Of a DNA stretch of 64,000 bases, positions 9,659 to 20,481 are shown one piece after another. The stretch is taken from assembly GCA_012728275.1 (NCBI GenBank), contig JAAYFK010000031.1:1-64000 (forward strand), written 5' to 3'. The stretch comes from Clostridiaceae bacterium. GTDB taxonomy: Bacteria; Bacillota; Clostridia; Saccharofermentanales; Saccharofermentanaceae. Positions within the stretch are counted from its first letter, which is position 1. Each line of letters opens with the position of its first letter. Below the pieces are notes generated by a model, which was given only the letters and a program-made list of their open reading frames with translations, was not told the DNA's origin and ran no database searches. Made by a program: the position numbers and the translations under genes.

Positions 9659-11585
9659 GCTTAAACTCCCTCTTATTTGCCTCTAGAAAGACCAATAACA
9701 CCGCTATATCCGCTGGTGATACTCCTGATATTCTTGACGCCTGCCCTACGCTTACAGGCCTTAGTGCGTTTAACTTCTGCTTCGCCTCAAGCCTTAATCC
9801 CGATATTACCTCGTAATCAAGTTCTTGTGGTATGGCTTTCTCTTCCAACTTCTTAAAACTAGCAATCTTTGCTTCCTCAAGCTTCAGATAGCCCTCGTAC
9901 TTAATGTCTGTTTCAACTGCTTTCTTAATATCAGTCGTGAAATCCTTACGATTCTTGTCAATAAGCGATACCATATCGTAAGTTATTCCAGGCCTTCTTA
10001 TGAGTTCTTCCAAAGAAATACCTGATTGAGGTGGCTTCATGCCAATATCTTCCATAAGCTTAACTAATTCAGGCACTGGGCCAGTAAAAGTACTCTTAAG
10101 GCGTTGCTTCTCTTCAATAATCTGAGCTTGTTTTTGCTCGAAAAGGCAAAACCTTTCATTATCAATAAGTCCTATCTCATGACCAATTGGAGTAAGTCTT
10201 CTATCGCAATTGTCCTGCCTTAAGAAAAGCCTATACTCCGCTCTTGAAGTCATCATTCTATAAGGTTCATTCGTTCCCTTTGTTACTAGATCATCTACAA
10301 GAACGCCAATATATGCTTGAGATCTTGTAAGAATCATCGGCTCTTTGTTAAGAACCTTCAAGCTAGCATTAATTCCAGCAACAATTCCTTGTGCGGCAGC
10401 TTCCTCATAACCTGAAGAACCATTGACTTGCCCTGCTGTAAATAGGCCATCTACTATCTTAGACTCCAAACTTGGCTTAACTGAAAGTGGGTCAACTAGG
10501 TCATACTCAATCGCATATGCGTTTCGCTGTATAGTAGCTTTTTGAAGTCCTGGCAAAGAATGAACCATTTGCTCTTGAATTTGCTCCGGAAGACTAGTAC
10601 TAAAGCCTTGCAAATACATCTCGTTCGTATCATTACCCATATGTTCTACGAAAATTTGATGTCTGCTCTTATCTTTAAATCTTACAAACTTGTCTTCTAT
10701 TGAAGGACAATATCTAGGACCTGTTCCCTCTATGACTCCGCTATATAGTGGCGAACGATCCATATTATCGTGGATTACTTGCCTCGTTTCATCTGTAGTC
10801 CATATTGAATAGCAAGGAACCTGCTCATCTATACTTGCTACTTGAAGGCCTTTCATCTCATTTTCGAAAGAGAAAGGGGGGATATCATCTTCACCACTTT
10901 GAATACTCATTTGCGATAAATCAATGCTGGCCAAATTCACGCGCACAGGCGTTCCCGTCTTAAAACGTAAGATTGGCAAGCCTAATTCCTTCAACGACTT
11001 TGACAAACCTTGTGAGCGTGGTAAACCATCTGGACCACTTAATGAAATAACCTCGCCCATAATCGTTCGAGATTCCATATATGTTCCAGTACAGACAACA
11101 CAAGCCTTACAACGATAGATAGCCTTCGATTCGGTCATTACTCCAACGATTTTTCCGTCATCAACAATCAAATCGGTAATATGCCCTTGCTTTATGAAGA
11201 GATTATCCTGGTTCTCAAGCACCTTCTTCATCATTACTGAATATTTACTTCTATCGATTTGAGCTCTTGGAGAGAAAACCGCTGGGCCTTTGGAACGATT
11301 AAGCATTCGCATTTGAATCGCACACTGATCAGCCACCTTGCCCATGATTCCGCCAAGCGCATCAATCTCACGGACAAGCTGTCCCTTTGCTGTGCCGCCT
11401 ATACTTGGATTACACGGAAGATTAGCAAGCGCATCTAAATGCAAAGTAAACAGAATCGTCTTTAGACCTAGTTTACTAGCAGCATGTGCTGCCTCGCATC
11501 CCGCATGACCTGCTCCAACTATAGCAACATCAAAGCTACCAGCCTCGTAAGCGTATTCTATGCTTTTCGCTTGCTCGAAATTCAT
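9645..11585 (-). CDS. mnmG: tRNA U34 carboxymethylaminomethyl modification enzyme MnmG
   Basis: GAGHAGCEAAHAASKLG; FTAGQVNGSSGYEEAAAQG. Confidence 0.97.
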   Translation of the reverse strand: MNFEQAKSIEYAYEAGSFDVAIVGAGHAGCEAAHAASKLGLKTILFTLHLDALANLPCNPSIGGTAKGQLVREIDALGGIMGKVADQCAIQMRMLNRSKGPAVFSPRAQIDRSKYSVMMKKVLENQDNLFIKQGHITDLIVDDGKIVGVMTESKAIYRCKACVVCTGTYMESRTIMGEVISLSGPDGLPRSQGLSKSLKELGLPILRFKTGTPVRVNLASIDLSQMSIQSGEDDIPPFSFENEMKGLQVASIDEQVPCYSIWTTDETRQVIHDNMDRSPLYSGVIEGTGPRYCPSIEDKFVRFKDKSRHQIFVEHMGNDTNEMYLQGFSTSLPEQIQEQMVHSLPGLQKATIQRNAYAIEYDLVDPLSVKPSLESKIVDGLFTAGQVNGSSGYEEAAAQGIVAGINASLKVLNKEPMILTRSQAYIGVLVDDLVTKGTNEPYRMMTSRAEYRLFLRQDNCDRRLTPIGHEIGLIDNERFCLFEQKQAQIIEEKQRLKSTFTGPVPELVKLMEDIGMKPPQSGISLEELIRRPGITYDMVSLIDKNRKDFTTDIKKAVETDIKYEGYLKLEEAKIASFKKLEEKAIPQELDYEVISGLRLEAKQKLNALRPVSVGQASRISGVSPADIAVLLVFLEANKREFKHERL

Positions 11586-11594
11586 TTTCTCCCC

Positions 11595-13013
11595 TTATTT
11601 TCCAATACAAAACTTTGAGAAAATCGTATCCACTAATTCTGCAGACACCGTCTTCCCCGTAATCTGTCCAATTCTATCCAGCGCTAATCTAATTACGGAC
11701 GATGCTACATCAACGCCCACACCATCGTTAAGCGCTCCAATTGCCATATCCAAATTCTCGCGGGCTTCCTTCAAAATCTCATAATGCCTAGCATTAATAA
11801 GGATAATCTGTGAAGCGAAAGCTCCCTCTTGCTCGAAAATCCTAACGACCAATTCTTTAACCACATCAACGTTGATTTCATCTTTAGCAGAGACGCTGAT
11901 AAAGTTTCTAATTCCAAGCTTCGAACAAGCGCACTTAATCTCTTCTTCTTCGGAATTTTTGCCAGAATCACACTTCGAAAACAAGATGCAAATCCTATCC
12001 GCTTTTTTTCCCAAAAGAAGCTCATTTAGTTGAACTATAACGCTATCTAGGTTCGTGTCAGGACTTACTAGATACAAGACCATATCGGAGTCCTCAAACG
12101 CCTTCTTTGCCCTTGTAACGCCCATCGCCTCTATCTCATCGCTTGTTTTTCTAATACCAGCTGTATCAACCAGTGTTACTGGGATTCCTTCTATTGAAAG
12201 CTCGACCTCAAGTGTATCTCTTGTAGTACCAGGGACTTGCGTAACTATTGCCCTGTCATAACCAGATAAACAATTCAGCAGGGAACTTTTACCACTATTT
12301 GGAAGTCCACACAAAGCAATTCTCATTCTCTCGGAAAGCATTCTACCGCTTCCAAAACTTTTGCACAGACTATCAATCTCGCCCCTTGCAATATTGCAAA
12401 GCTTAAGAACTTCTTCATCATTTTCTGGAGTATCATCATGTTCAGGAAATTCAACAATCATCTCAATTATAGCTAGCGCTTTATACAACTGCTCCTCAGT
12501 GCTAGCTAGTTTTGCATTTAATCTCCCGTTTAGTTGAGTGTTAGCCGCCATAAGCGCTCTTTGCGAATCAGCAGCAATTACATCCATAACTGCTTCTGCG
12601 CTCGACAAATCAATCTTACCATTAAAAAACGCCGTCTTAGTGAACTCACCAGGCCCAGCAGGATCGCATCCGTTACTAAGAAGCAAACGAAGTATCTCTT
12701 GCTTAACAGCATTGCCGCCATGACAAGAAATCTCTGCCATTTCCTGACCAGTATACGAATGTGGTGCCTCAAAACGCGCAAGTACTACTCGATCAACTAC
12801 TTTATTTGTCTCTATATCGAAAAAATCCGCTAACGCCATGGTGTACCCTCTCATTTGCGAGAAACTCGAGACACCATCCGCAGAACGGATTATTCTAGTC
12901 ATTTTATCGATAATCTTGCCACAACCGTCACCCGAAATGCGGATGACCGCTATTCCACCAATACCAACTGGTGTAGAACATGCGCAGAAGGGATTCTTTG
13001 ACATAATAGGCAT
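11595..13013 (-). CDS. mnmE: tRNA modification GTPase MnmE
   Basis: GLPNSGKSSLLN, TTRDTLE, C-terminal CIGK. Confidence 0.97.
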   Translation of the reverse strand: MPIMSKNPFCACSTPVGIGGIAVIRISGDGCGKIIDKMTRIIRSADGVSSFSQMRGYTMALADFFDIETNKVVDRVVLARFEAPHSYTGQEMAEISCHGGNAVKQEILRLLLSNGCDPAGPGEFTKTAFFNGKIDLSSAEAVMDVIAADSQRALMAANTQLNGRLNAKLASTEEQLYKALAIIEMIVEFPEHDDTPENDEEVLKLCNIARGEIDSLCKSFGSGRMLSERMRIALCGLPNSGKSSLLNCLSGYDRAIVTQVPGTTRDTLEVELSIEGIPVTLVDTAGIRKTSDEIEAMGVTRAKKAFEDSDMVLYLVSPDTNLDSVIVQLNELLLGKKADRICILFSKCDSGKNSEEEEIKCACSKLGIRNFISVSAKDEINVDVVKELVVRIFEQEGAFASQIILINARHYEILKEARENLDMAIGALNDGVGVDVASSVIRLALDRIGQITGKTVSAELVDTIFSKFCIGK

Positions 13014-13014
13014 A

Positions 13015-13698
13015 TTACTTCTCAGGGGTTACAATTACCCTTCTCTCTGGCTCTTCTCCTTCACTATGAGTAGATACGCCAGATACATTCTGTAAAAATG
13101 AATGTACAATTCTTCTTTCCGCTGGGTTCATAGCCTCCATAGCAACACTACGTCCAGTCTTCTTGGCCTTAAAAGCAGCCTTGTTAGCTAAGCCAGTAAG
13201 AACTTGCTCTCTATGCTTTCTATAACCACCAATATCAATATGAACTCTTACACGATTCTCACTATTCTTGTTTGCAACAAGATTAGTCATGTAAGAAATA
13301 GCCTCTAATGTCTCACCGTGTCTACCAATTGCTGAACCACAATCGGCACCAGTAACTGAAATGAAGATATCATCATCTTCTCTATATGAATCCATGTTGC
13401 CATGAATACCTATTCCTGACAGAACCTCAGCAACAAAGGCAACTGCTTGATCTTCAGCTTCACTAACCGCATCACCTTCAAAATTCTCGTCATCGCCGTA
13501 GTAAACAACTTCTTCATTTTCTTCAACGTTAGCTGTAACCTTAACCTCTGCTTGCTTCTGACCTATACCAAGCAAACCGCTCTTTGGCTCACTGATTACT
13601 TCAATACTAGCTTCTTCCTTAGATACACCTAGCTCACTCAAAGCTGCTTCGATAGCTTCATCAACTGTCTTGCCTGTCTTTGTGATTATCTTCTCCAT
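13015..13698 (-). CDS. khpB: RNA-binding protein KhpB/Jag (Jag-N, KH, R3H)
   Basis: Jag N-domain, GSAIGRHGETLEAISYM KH motif, NPAERRIVHSFLQ R3H; upstream of mnmE. Confidence 0.92.
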   Translation of the reverse strand: MEKIITKTGKTVDEAIEAALSELGVSKEEASIEVISEPKSGLLGIGQKQAEVKVTANVEENEEVVYYGDDENFEGDAVSEAEDQAVAFVAEVLSGIGIHGNMDSYREDDDIFISVTGADCGSAIGRHGETLEAISYMTNLVANKNSENRVRVHIDIGGYRKHREQVLTGLANKAAFKAKKTGRSVAMEAMNPAERRIVHSFLQNVSGVSTHSEGEEPERRVIVTPEK

Positions 13699-13767
13699 AA
13701 TAGCCTCCTATGTTAAGCGCCTAAATACACAGCGCATTCTTATCATAATTGATATCGAGGATTTGAA

Positions 13768-14784
13768 TTATTTCTTCTTTTTGCCATTGCTTACAACGAG
13801 TTTAGCCGTCTTCAATGCTTCAATAGCAAGTTCCTTTTGTGCCTCAAGTTCCTTCTTCTTGTTCTCGTATGGCCTCGTTAGTAGGAAGAATACAACAACT
13901 TGAGTAATGATACCCATGATTCCACCAATTATCCAATAAAGACCCATAGCAGCTGGCATCGTAAAGCAAGAAATAAGCATGATGACTGGGAATACCCAGT
14001 TCATAATTAGAGCTGTTCTTTCTGTAGAATCCGCTTGAACTGAAATAGCACTAGGGTTAACTTTCTGGTTTGCTTTTGCTTCCTTCTTAGCCTTGTAATC
14101 AGGCTTCATTCTGTTTGCAAGCATTATTGAGAGTACGCTTGTTGCTACTACTAGAATAGGGATCATAAGTAGTGGTAGATATGCAGGATCAGAAGTCCAC
14201 TTCGTTATTGAAGGTGTCATCGTTAAATCAATTCCAAGGAAATTCAAATCCATGAATTGACCCATTGCAATATATCCCTTGTCGATACACTTCTGAAGAA
14301 GGTTACTATCCTGTCCTAATCTTTGAATAAGTTGAATATTGTCTACAGCAGCCTTTGAGGAATCAAGACCAGCAAGGTCCATCATCTTCTCGATGTTCGC
14401 AACAGAAACTTGGCTAATATGACGAAGAGGAGCACTTACTACTCGGAAAATAGGCCAAATCAAAAAGATCTGGATTACAGGAATAATGCAACCACTAATA
14501 CTCATGGCGCCATTCTCCTGCTGAAGTCTCATGATTTCTTCTTCACGCTTTTGCTTATCATTTGGATACTTCTTTTGAACTTCCGTTATCTTTGCAGACA
14601 AAGCCTGGTTCTTAAGCATAGAACGCTGGCTGGAGATATTAAAAGGAATCAGAAGACCTCTAATGATTACAGTTAAGGCAATGATAGCCAAACCATAATT
14701 ACCAAAGAAATCAAATAAAATTCTAGTAAAGTTTCCGAACATTTCATTCAGTGGATTCTCAAACAACTGGACAATAATTCCCAT
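13768..14784 (-). CDS. yidC: Membrane protein insertase YidC
   Basis: YidC/Oxa1 family (GLAIIALTVIIRGLLIPF, PAAMGLYWIIGGIMGI) and synteny. Confidence 0.93.
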   Translation of the reverse strand: MGIIVQLFENPLNEMFGNFTRILFDFFGNYGLAIIALTVIIRGLLIPFNISSQRSMLKNQALSAKITEVQKKYPNDKQKREEEIMRLQQENGAMSISGCIIPVIQIFLIWPIFRVVSAPLRHISQVSVANIEKMMDLAGLDSSKAAVDNIQLIQRLGQDSNLLQKCIDKGYIAMGQFMDLNFLGIDLTMTPSITKWTSDPAYLPLLMIPILVVATSVLSIMLANRMKPDYKAKKEAKANQKVNPSAISVQADSTERTALIMNWVFPVIMLISCFTMPAAMGLYWIIGGIMGIITQVVVFFLLTRPYENKKKELEAQKELAIEALKTAKLVVSNGKKKK

Positions 14785-14798
14785 GAACTCTCCTCACA

Positions 14799-15011
14799 TC
14801 AGCGTAACGGATCATACCCGCCTTTTGAGAATGGATTGCATCTCAAAATACGCCATATCCCACGGGGCAATCCTCGCAGAACCCCATATTTCTGTAGTGC
14901 TTCTATCATATACTCCGAGCATGAAGGTCTATACTTACAGCAATGCCCTAATCTAGGAGATATTGATATTTGATAAGCCTTTACTAGCTTAATTAAGAAT
15001 CGTGCTACCAT
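14799..15011 (-). CDS. yidD: Membrane protein insertion efficiency factor YidD
   Basis: [29 protein letters not shown]. Confidence 0.95.
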   Translation of the reverse strand: MVARFLIKLVKAYQISISPRLGHCCKYRPSCSEYMIEALQKYGVLRGLPRGIWRILRCNPFSKGGYDPLR

Positions 15012-15393
15012 CCTTGCTCTCCATACTACTGTTGAGAAGACCTGCCTTGCGTAAAAGCGATCCTATTTCCTTATGAACAGTTGAATACGATGGGATTTCT
15101 GTACAATTCCGCAATGTAAACGCCATATCATAGCCTTTTGGCAAATCATCCGCGAAACATCTATATGCCTCGCGCATCAAGCGCCTTACTCTATTACGAC
15201 CTACTGCTCCAAGCTTCTTCTTATTGGCACAAAAGCCAACTCTATTAATGTTACTAGGAACAAGAGTCAAGTTGTGCTTTAATCCATTAGGTCGTCTGAA
15301 AGCGTGCAACGATAGATTCTTATCTACCGCAAAACGGCCTCTCTTATATACACGCGAAAACTCGTAATTGAATCTCAACGGAACAAATTTCAA
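14989..15393 (-). CDS. rnpA: Ribonuclease P protein component
   Basis: [20 protein letters not shown] motif; between rpmH and yidD. Confidence 0.93.
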   Translation of the reverse strand: MKFVPLRFNYEFSRVYKRGRFAVDKNLSLHAFRRPNGLKHNLTLVPSNINRVGFCANKKKLGAVGRNRVRRLMREAYRCFADDLPKGYDMAFTLRNCTEIPSYSTVHKEIGSLLRKAGLLNSSMESKDGSTILN

Positions 15394-15458
15394 GACCGTA
15401 CCCTCTCTCTTTATCGCTAAAAATCAAGGACCACTAGGTGATCCTTCGTAAGTCACGA

Positions 15459-15593
15459 TTAAGCAGCGAGACTCTTTCTGCCCTTTAATCTTTTTCTCTT
15501 AAGAACGTCACGTCCACTTGCTGTAGCCATTCTAGCACGGAAACCGTGTACCTTAGCACTGTGTCTCTTCTTAGGCTGGTATGTCATCTTCAT
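15459..15593 (-). CDS. rpmH: 50S ribosomal protein L34 (absent from the ORF track)
   Basis: Translated by hand: [44 protein letters not shown]. Confidence 0.97.
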   Translation of the reverse strand: MKMTYQPKKRHSAKVHGFRARMATASGRDVLKRKRLKGRKSLAA

Positions 15594-15672
15594 ATTAGTA
15601 TCCTCCGTTTATATCATTAACACATGGTGCAAAAACGCATACACAATGTCATTAAACATAATTAGCTTTACG

Positions 15673-15701
15673 ATTATATATGCGTAGCGCGAAAAAGTCA
15701 A
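15673..15701 (-). promoter_or_regulatory. Promoter of rpmH-rnpA operon
   Basis: Minus strand TTGACT (15701-15696), 17 nt spacer, TATAAT (15678-15673). Confidence 0.75.
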
Positions 15702-15723
15702 TCATTCTAGTGCGCAAACAGCT

Positions 15724-16887
15724 CTACTGAACAATGCCATTTTCGTCTGCAAATATCCTTTGAACACGTTTTCCAACAACACAAGTAATTTCATAATTTA
15801 TTGTCCCAAGATAATCCGCCAATTCGTCAGCTGGTCTATCCTTTCCGAACACCTCTACCAGAGATTCAACATGTGCCTTCGTCTTCATGTCCGTTCCGTC
15901 TAGCATGCACATATCCATACAAATATTGCCAATAATGGGAACCTTCTCGCCTTCTACAAGTAGTGAAAAGTCATTGCTAAATCTTCTGGATAATCCATCA
16001 GCATATCCAACCGAGACAGTTAGCACGTTTGTTTTTCGAGCGGAAATAAAATGCCTACCGTAGCTTACAGAAGTACCTGGATCAACTTGCTTAGAATATA
16101 TTATCTTTGCACACCAGGACATTACCGGAATAAGATTAATAGCTGTGTAGCCTTTCGGACATCCCTTGGGCATAAGCCCATAAAGAATTATTCCCGCTCT
16201 CACCATATCCAAATGCATCTGGGGAAAGCGCATAAGACCAGCGCTATTACAAATATGTCTTAATGTAAAATGGATGCCTTTGTCGTTGAGAGCTTCAACT
16301 TGCTTCATGAAACAATCGAATTGCTGCAGCGTATACTCGTCATCGTTCTCGTCGGCAACTGCAAAATGCGAAAAGATCCCATATGGAATTAAGCCTTCGA
16401 GAGCGCATATTCTATCAATATCTTGTGTCGAGTCAGGTCCAGGCTTTATTCCAATTCTTCCCATACCCGAGTCAATCTTTACGTGAATGTTGACTTTCTT
16501 GTTGTTCTTGATTGCCTCGTCAGAAAGAGCTTTTGCAGTATCAAAATCGTATACAGCTTGATCTATCGAGTAACTTACGACATCCGCGAATCTTGTTGGA
16601 TCTGTATAACCGAGGATGAGGATGTTGGAATTGATATTTGCTTTTCGAAGTTCAATAGCCTCGTCTATTGTAGCAACACAAAGTTGGTCAGCACCATTCT
16701 CCAGAAGAGTCTTGGCAACCGTTACCGCACCGTGTCCATAAGCATCGGCCTTTACAACCGCCATAATTTGAGCATTCTTGGAAGTAATCCTTCTTATCTC
16801 CGAAATGTTGTTCTTAAGCGCACCCAAATCAATTTCTACGCAAGATCTGTTGAACATAGATGAAGTAACTTTAATTGACATTACCAT
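15724..16887 (-). CDS. alr: Alanine racemase
   Basis: AVVKADAYGHGAVTVAK PLP-lysine motif. Confidence 0.95.
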   Translation of the reverse strand: MVMSIKVTSSMFNRSCVEIDLGALKNNISEIRRITSKNAQIMAVVKADAYGHGAVTVAKTLLENGADQLCVATIDEAIELRKANINSNILILGYTDPTRFADVVSYSIDQAVYDFDTAKALSDEAIKNNKKVNIHVKIDSGMGRIGIKPGPDSTQDIDRICALEGLIPYGIFSHFAVADENDDEYTLQQFDCFMKQVEALNDKGIHFTLRHICNSAGLMRFPQMHLDMVRAGIILYGLMPKGCPKGYTAINLIPVMSWCAKIIYSKQVDPGTSVSYGRHFISARKTNVLTVSVGYADGLSRRFSNDFSLLVEGEKVPIIGNICMDMCMLDGTDMKTKAHVESLVEVFGKDRPADELADYLGTINYEITCVVGKRVQRIFADENGIVQ

Positions 16888-17783
16888 CCCATCCCTTCAA
16901 ATACCTCAGGTAAATATTCAAACATATCGCTTGGAAGCATAGCTCTTTTGCCAAGAATACCGGCGGTTACATCGCCAGTTAGTGCGTGAAAATAAACACC
17001 ACTAGCAGCAGCAATCTCTTCGGAAATTCCTTGAGCAACGAAGCCTGCGATAAGGCCAGTGAGGAAATCTCCCGAACCGCCCTTAGCCATTCCGTTATTA
17101 CCAATGTAATTGCGATATCTGCCTCCGTGAGGAGTAGAAATCATCGTCTCGTGGCCCTTAAGAACGACGAAGCATCTGTTCTTTATAGAGAATTCAACAC
17201 ACTTAGCTTCTATTTCGATTTGACTCAAATTAGAATCTTCTTGACCAATTAGTCTTAAGAACTCGCCAAGATGCGGAGTTAATATGCAGGGCTTAAGACC
17301 CGATTCCTCTCTTTGCTTCAATAATGGTATTAATTCGAGTCTGTTCTTTGATATTAAATTGAGTGCGCTAGCATCAATAACTAGCGATTTAGCATTCATA
17401 AGAAAGAATCTCAGCAAAACGTGAACTTGCTTTGACGATTCGTCTAAACCTGGGCCGATTGCTACGCAAGTAGCTTTTTGTAATAGGCTATCAGCTAATT
17501 TAATCAATTCGGTCTCACTATCAGGGAAAACAGCCGTCATAGCGCAAGGACAATTAATTCTTGTAGAAAGTAAGGAATCCTCAGGAGCTAGAACCTTAAC
17601 TAGTCCAACGCCACTTCGAAGAGCTGCTGTCGTTGCTATCTCTTGGGCGCCCATCATAGACTTGCTTCCAGCTACTATTACCGCCATTCCGAAGGTGTAC
17701 TTATGTCCATCCTTTGGCCTACGTGGCGCAAAAGAGCTAATTAGCTTCTTATCAAGAATTATCTGAGTTCCAGAATCAGTCAT
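16881..17783 (-). CDS. nnrD: ADP-dependent NAD(P)H-hydrate dehydratase (no epimerase domain)
   Basis: YjeF C-domain: [32 protein letters not shown]. Confidence 0.9.
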   Translation of the reverse strand: MTDSGTQIILDKKLISSFAPRRPKDGHKYTFGMAVIVAGSKSMMGAQEIATTAALRSGVGLVKVLAPEDSLLSTRINCPCAMTAVFPDSETELIKLADSLLQKATCVAIGPGLDESSKQVHVLLRFFLMNAKSLVIDASALNLISKNRLELIPLLKQREESGLKPCILTPHLGEFLRLIGQEDSNLSQIEIEAKCVEFSIKNRCFVVLKGHETMISTPHGGRYRNYIGNNGMAKGGSGDFLTGLIAGFVAQGISEEIAAASGVYFHALTGDVTAGILGKRAMLPSDMFEYLPEVFEGMGW

Positions 17784-18750
17784 CTAGTCCTCCCGTCAAT
17801 TCCTTATGGCTCTTCTTGTCATGCTTAATATCATTAAGTAAGGAAATATCAAAAGGAGTCGACTGGTAAACATAGTAATTTAGCCAATTTGTAAATAGTA
17901 GTGTCGCAGAGGATCTCCACTTAAGAACTGGTTCCTTCGATGGATCATTATCCTTGTAGTAGTTAATTGGAATTTGGATAGGTAGTCCCTTCTCTAGGTC
18001 TCTCTTGTATTCTGCATCTAGTGTTCCTACATCATATTCCGAGTGGCCTGTAATGAAGATTTGACGTCCGTGTAAATCGGATACAGCATAAACTCCGCAT
18101 TCTTGTGATTCGGAAAGAATTCTCAAATTGCTATTTGAAGCAATATCAGCTCTTCTGACTTCCGTATATCTTGAATGCGGCACATAAAAAATGTCGTCGA
18201 AGCCACGGAATAACTTGACGGGCTTACTGAACGTCATACTGTGCTCATAAATTCCAAATATCTTGTTACCAGTATCATACTTAGGAATACCATGGTGATA
18301 ATATAGTCCAGCTTGAGCACCCCAACAAATATGTAATGTTGAATAAACGTGGGTCTTACTCCATTTCATGATTTGAGTAAGTTCATCCCAATACTTCACA
18401 TCCTCGAAATCCATTTGCTCTACAGGTGCACCAGTAATAATCATTCCATCATAGAATCTATCCTTAACTTCGCTGAAAGTATCGTAATACTTAAGCAAAT
18501 GCTCATCGGATACGTGTTTAGGCGTATACGAAGCGGTGCACATCAAATCCACGTCTACTTGTAGCGGCGAGTTGGACAGTGCGCGAAGCAATTGCGTTTC
18601 CGTCGCTATTTTATTAGGCATTAGATTCAATATGATTATTCGTATTGGGCGAATATCCTGTTTTAAGGCTACATCCTCTTCCATGACAAAGATTCTCTCT
18701 TTCTCAAGAGTGTGAATCGCTGGAAGATTGTTAGCTATTCTAATCGGCAT
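17776..18750 (-). CDS. metA: Homoserine O-acyltransferase, predicted acetyl-CoA type
   Basis: MetA family: [38 protein letters not shown]. Confidence 0.94.
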   Translation of the reverse strand: MPIRIANNLPAIHTLEKERIFVMEEDVALKQDIRPIRIIILNLMPNKIATETQLLRALSNSPLQVDVDLMCTASYTPKHVSDEHLLKYYDTFSEVKDRFYDGMIITGAPVEQMDFEDVKYWDELTQIMKWSKTHVYSTLHICWGAQAGLYYHHGIPKYDTGNKIFGIYEHSMTFSKPVKLFRGFDDIFYVPHSRYTEVRRADIASNSNLRILSESQECGVYAVSDLHGRQIFITGHSEYDVGTLDAEYKRDLEKGLPIQIPINYYKDNDPSKEPVLKWRSSATLLFTNWLNYYVYQSTPFDISLLNDIKHDKKSHKELTGGLDD

Positions 18751-18764
18751 TTAAAAGCCCCCTT

Positions 18765-19778
18765 TTAGTTAATACCAATAAACTCGTTAAGTATCGAGTT
18801 TGCTGGAACTCGGCTAGGATCAATGACTGGTATTCTCTCAAGCTTGACTTTAAGCTTTTGGCAACGATTCAAAGCTGCCGAGAGATTCGCAAATGGCTTC
18901 TTCGTGTAGGATTTCTCCATAAAAATATTCGAACCAATCGTCCCGTTATCAACCATTTGCAGGGATAGGTTAATCTCATGCAATGCTAGTGGAGCAGTAA
19001 CCAAAACCTCATACTTAAGAAATGAATTGATGTGGTAGTCTGCCCTTTTTAGGTAATCATTGTAGTATGCTTCTTCAGATTTTTCAATCATAGGCCAATA
19101 GTCAACAGTTGATAAGGCTTTGGCATTTCTATGTCTTGAATCGCGAACGATTCTCCTAAGTAAACGAATCTCATCACCATCGAAAACCCTGTTATCCGCG
19201 AACACATCTCCATATGGTGCTATAAAAATCTTAGTGCATAGTTCACTCGGAACAGTGCCTGAGATTTCATTAGCTATGCCATGCAATCCCTCAACTATAA
19301 GAATTCCGTCATTGCCAAGGCAAATTGCTTCTGAAAGATCTCTCATCTCGCTCATTCTAGTTTGAAAATTAAACCTAGGTGTAATAACACTTTGACCCTT
19401 CAGAATTAAGTTGATGTCAATAGCAACTTGATCCAAATTTAAAGTGTCCTTAGTTTCATAGTCGGGTCTACCTTCAGAATCAAAGGTCAATTCTTTAACG
19501 GCATAATAATCATCCAAAGACAAATATGCGGCCTTTATGCCGGACTCAACTAGTTGCTTCGATAGAATTGAAGTAAATGTAGTTTTGCCTGAAGAGGTGG
19601 GTCCAGAAATAAAGATGACGCGCTTGTTCTTGTTAGACAAGGCTTCGCTTGCCACTTTTTTCGCACCCTCAAAAAATTCCATCTCGGAGCTATTAACAAA
19701 AGAAGGGAGCTTACTAACCCCTAAGCTCTCTTCAAGTTCTTCTAGCGATATTTCAATTTTGTTCGTGAGTTGTGCCAT
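18765..19778 (-). CDS. Uridine kinase/phosphoribulokinase-like nucleoside kinase
   Basis: Walker A GPTSSGKTTF, SLDDYY, VEGLHGI. Confidence 0.85.
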   Translation of the reverse strand: MAQLTNKIEISLEELEESLGVSKLPSFVNSSEMEFFEGAKKVASEALSNKNKRVIFISGPTSSGKTTFTSILSKQLVESGIKAAYLSLDDYYAVKELTFDSEGRPDYETKDTLNLDQVAIDINLILKGQSVITPRFNFQTRMSEMRDLSEAICLGNDGILIVEGLHGIANEISGTVPSELCTKIFIAPYGDVFADNRVFDGDEIRLLRRIVRDSRHRNAKALSTVDYWPMIEKSEEAYYNDYLKRADYHINSFLKYEVLVTAPLALHEINLSLQMVDNGTIGSNIFMEKSYTKKPFANLSAALNRCQKLKVKLERIPVIDPSRVPANSILNEFIGIN

Positions 19779-19804
19779 AAACTAATATGCCTCTAAAATT
19801 CCCT

Positions 19805-20413
19805 TCAATCCTTGCGTTTAACGCTCTTAAGGAAGAAGTAATTTATTACCCAGTCATAACCGTACTGAATCAATCTATATGCGAGATATAAGACGCCTGG
19901 TAAACATACAAATATCACAAGAGCCAAAACAAAGATGAATACTACATGTATACCGCCAGCTAGGACTCCCATTACTGTTGCAAAAGACCCCGCACTGGAA
20001 TAGAACATTTTTGTGTAGTGCTCAAGAGTTGAATTCAAATAAGTAATTAGGAATTCTTGCAGTTCCGAAGACTCAACCGTCAATCTAGGAAGAATTAGGC
20101 TTGTAGAAACCCCTACTAAAAGAACGTTCTTACATAGCTTTTCGAAAAGAACAATTAGCTTGCCCCAAAGAGGCATTCGATAATATCTTAAATTTATAAA
20201 TGGATTCAGCAAAAACAGAAGCACCAATATTGCAATTTGGATAACCCCCGTTCTGCCTAGGCCAGGAATCGAATTCCCAGTAAAGTAAGTAAACGCAATA
20301 ATGCAATCAACAAAAAGCCCATACAAAATGAACAGGTTAACGTGTTTCCTGTTCTCAAAATCTGTATCGCTCCAAAGTTTCCCAAGGAATAATCCTTCTA
20401 TATAATCAAGCAT
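19805..20413 (-). CDS. Multi-pass membrane protein of unknown function
   Basis: Several hydrophobic segments; start at MLDYIEG after GGGGAA. Confidence 0.6.
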   Translation of the reverse strand: MLDYIEGLFLGKLWSDTDFENRKHVNLFILYGLFVDCIIAFTYFTGNSIPGLGRTGVIQIAILVLLFLLNPFINLRYYRMPLWGKLIVLFEKLCKNVLLVGVSTSLILPRLTVESSELQEFLITYLNSTLEHYTKMFYSSAGSFATVMGVLAGGIHVVFIFVLALVIFVCLPGVLYLAYRLIQYGYDWVINYFFLKSVKRKD

Positions 20414-20481
20414 TTCCCCTCCACGAAGAAACATGAACTACAAACAAACATGAGTATTGTACCACAAATAAAGACTCAAAA

